Of a stretch of DNA of 64,000 bases, positions 62,621-64,000 are shown piece after piece. The DNA lies in assembly GCA_028875575.1 (NCBI GenBank), contig JAPPDF010000049.1, positions 1 through 64,000 of the forward strand, written 5' to 3'. This stretch comes from Acidobacteriota bacterium (GTDB taxonomy: Bacteria > Acidobacteriota > Terriglobia > Versatilivoradales > Versatilivoraceae). Both the position numbers and the translations under genes were made by a program. Numbering within the stretch: the stretch's first letter is position 1; each line of letters begins with the position of its first letter. Under the pieces are notes generated by a model that saw only the letters and a list, made by a program, of their open reading frames with translations, ran no database searches and had not been told where the DNA came from.

Positions 62621-64000
62621 AATCTCTTGCCTGGTTGGTCCCCCTGGCGATGGTTCTGGCCGGTCTGGGATGCCAGACCCAGCCCCAGACCGATGCCGAT
62701 GAGCGGAGTCGTTTCAGCCACGGTCCCATGCTGGGCCGGGTGGAGGCCCACAGGATGGGCGTCTGGGCCCGCACGGCCCGTTCCGGGACCTTCGCCGTCA
62801 GGTACGGGACCGGGGCCGACCGGCTGGACTCCCTGTCCCCGGCGGTGAAGACCCGGGTCGAGCGGGACAACACCGGTTGGGTTCAGCTCGCGGGCCTGGA
62901 TTCCGGGACCCGGTACCACTACCGGCTGGTCTGGCTGGACGGGACCGAGGAGATCCCGGGGCCGGGGGGAACCTTTCAGACCCTGCCCAGCGCCGACGAC
63001 ATGCGCCATCCCCAATACAACCCGGAAGGACTCTTCAACTTCCGATTCGAGTTCGCCTGCGGCAACAACCAGAATACCGGTGGTCCGGCGGCCTACGGGT
63101 GGAACCTGCCCGCCTTCGCCACCATGCTCGAGCAGCTTCAGGGGCCTGACAGCCGGGCTCGGATCGATTTCGCCATCCTCAACGGGGACTGGCTGTACGA
63201 AGAGGAGCGTGCCTACCCGCCCGAGGACTGGCTGCGGCAAGTGGGACTCGCCGCCGACCGGACGCCGCAGGTGGTGGACCTGATGCCCAACATCGTGGGC
63301 GTGTGGGAGAACTACAAGCTCTACCTGGACCGGGGAGAAAACCTGGCCGACTGGCACCGGGTGGTCCCCTCCTACTTCACCTTCGACGACCACGAGATCG
63401 TCAACGACGTCTACGGTGCCGGAGAGGTGGGTCTGCGCAACCGGCGTCCCGTCTTTCGCGACATCGCCCTGAAGGCTTGGTATGACTACCTGGGCTGGAG
63501 CAATCCGGTGGATCCTTCCCGGGACATTCTGTTCGGACGGGCCTCCTTCGCCGCCGGAAGCTCCGTCCTGACCGATCCCGAAGCCGACTTCGGCCAACTG
63601 GATTCCCTGGAGACCGCCACCCTGCACGTGCACTGGGGCACACCCGATGCCGGCGTCATGGACGGACCCAGCGACACCGAGGGCGGAGACCCCAATGCCG
63701 GGGTCTACCGGATCGTGGAGGTGCTGGATGCCAACCGGCTCAAGATTCACCCGGCCGCCAGGGCCGACGGCAAGGCCGCCTACTCCATTGGGCGGGTTTC
63801 GCACTTCCGCAAGTCGGTCAGCAATGCCGACTTCTTCTTCCTGGACACCCGCAGCCATCGCATGATGCACGACATGAGCCAACCCCGCAAGAAGGGGCTG
63901 TCCATGATCGGCGTTCCTCAGAGGGAGTGGTTGAAGCGGGAGATGAAGTCCAGCCGGGCCGACCTGTTTTTCGTGGTCTCCTCGGTCAACTTCACCATCC
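62617..64000 (+). CDS. PhoD-like phosphodiesterase lipoprotein (C-terminus beyond window)
   Basis: The first 461 codons of a lipoprotein (AGLGC, Cys19) run to the right edge. An N-terminal fibronectin-like domain (MGVWARTARSGTFAVRYGTG, GTRYHYRLVW) precedes a metallophosphatase-like part with FEFACGNNQ, AILNGDWLYEEE, TFDDHEIVNDVYGAG and FFFLDTRSHR, characteristic of PhoD-type phosphodiesterase/alkaline phosphatases. The ATG overlaps the GH32-like stop as ATGA, so they are co-translated: sugar hydrolysis plus phosphate release. Start supported by TTGGAGGAGATCC before it. Confidence 0.85.
   Translation, partial: MKSLAWLVPLAMVLAGLGCQTQPQTDADERSRFSHGPMLGRVEAHRMGVWARTARSGTFAVRYGTGADRLDSLSPAVKTRVERDNTGWVQLAGLDSGTRYHYRLVWLDGTEEIPGPGGTFQTLPSADDMRHPQYNPEGLFNFRFEFACGNNQNTGGPAAYGWNLPAFATMLEQLQGPDSRARIDFAILNGDWLYEEERAYPPEDWLRQVGLAADRTPQVVDLMPNIVGVWENYKLYLDRGENLADWHRVVPSYFTFDDHEIVNDVYGAGEVGLRNRRPVFRDIALKAWYDYLGWSNPVDPSRDILFGRASFAAGSSVLTDPEADFGQLDSLETATLHVHWGTPDAGVMDGPSDTEGGDPNAGVYRIVEVLDANRLKIHPAARADGKAAYSIGRVSHFRKSVSNADFFFLDTRSHRMMHDMSQPRKKGLSMIGVPQREWLKREMKSSRADLFFVVSSVNFTI

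Noticed and set aside
1-64000. CRISPR arrays, tRNA and rRNA genes
   Set aside because: No regular short direct-repeat/spacer pattern and no cloverleaf or rRNA sequence was recognised by eye; a covariance-model search would be needed to exclude a tRNA fully.

Overview
The window reads as a GC-rich chromosome segment of a heterotrophic, probably Acidobacteriota-like bacterium (inference). Support comes from a 1048-residue Oar-type TonB-dependent receptor with an N-terminal carboxypeptidase-regulatory-like domain, a DUF1501 protein, many Tat- or lipoprotein-exported hydrolases, SSS-type sodium symporters, enolase-superfamily enzymes and an ECF sigma factor coupled to a von Willebrand protein. 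No rRNA, tRNA or CRISPR array was recognised.

Layout. 1-6.5 kb: a cache-domain sensor cut by the window edge, a YkvI-like membrane protein, a CoA-acid module (CaiB transferase, CitE-like lyase, MaoC hydratase; composition like itaconate/mesaconate breakdown) and a gamma-glutamyltransferase. 6.5-11.4 kb: an SGNH hydrolase, then a probable Fur-controlled iron-uptake pair (DUF3386-like protein and TonB receptor) and a cupin. 11.4-20.2 kb: exported isomerase/hydrolase/enolase genes, a DUF4143 ATPase, a leucine-rich-repeat lipoprotein and a 153-bp hairpin-forming repeat. 35.8-64 kb: sodium symporters, DUF1501, an ABC exporter, amidohydrolase, sigma factor/VWA pair, epimerase, MFS, DJ-1, TauD dioxygenase, the large TonB receptor, a second enolase-superfamily enzyme, a GH32-like hydrolase and a PhoD-like phosphatase cut by the right edge.

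Accessory island, about 20.86-35.69 kb. It begins with a tyrosine integrase and is bounded by a 15-bp direct repeat (20859-20873, 35671-35685), the layout expected of an integrative element. Its cargo is a DNA phosphorothioation defence locus. A divergent cysteine desulfurase (SspA-like) faces an operon of DUF4007 protein (SspB-like), a 1130-residue P-loop ATPase (SspC-like) and a PP-loop Fe-S sulfurtransferase (SspD-like). Downstream on the same strand is an effector module: one or two tiny ORFs, a DndD/SMC-like ATPase, a 157-residue phosphorothioation-associated protein and a PLD-nuclease/helicase fusion. The parts suggest SspABCD marks DNA with sulfur and the downstream proteins sense or attack DNA lacking the mark, as in SspABCD-SspFGH and Dnd systems (family knowledge); the restriction target here is inferred.

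The least explained signal is a pair of about 340-bp non-coding elements in opposite orientation at the two ends of the cargo (22118-22459 and 34910-35242). They share a 26-bp identical terminus and several stems whose sequences differ but still pair, so they look like copies of a structured RNA or a mobile element encoding one. A second dispersed non-coding repeat (20381-20652 and 59563-59842, inverted) and several other foldable intergenic elements are also described.
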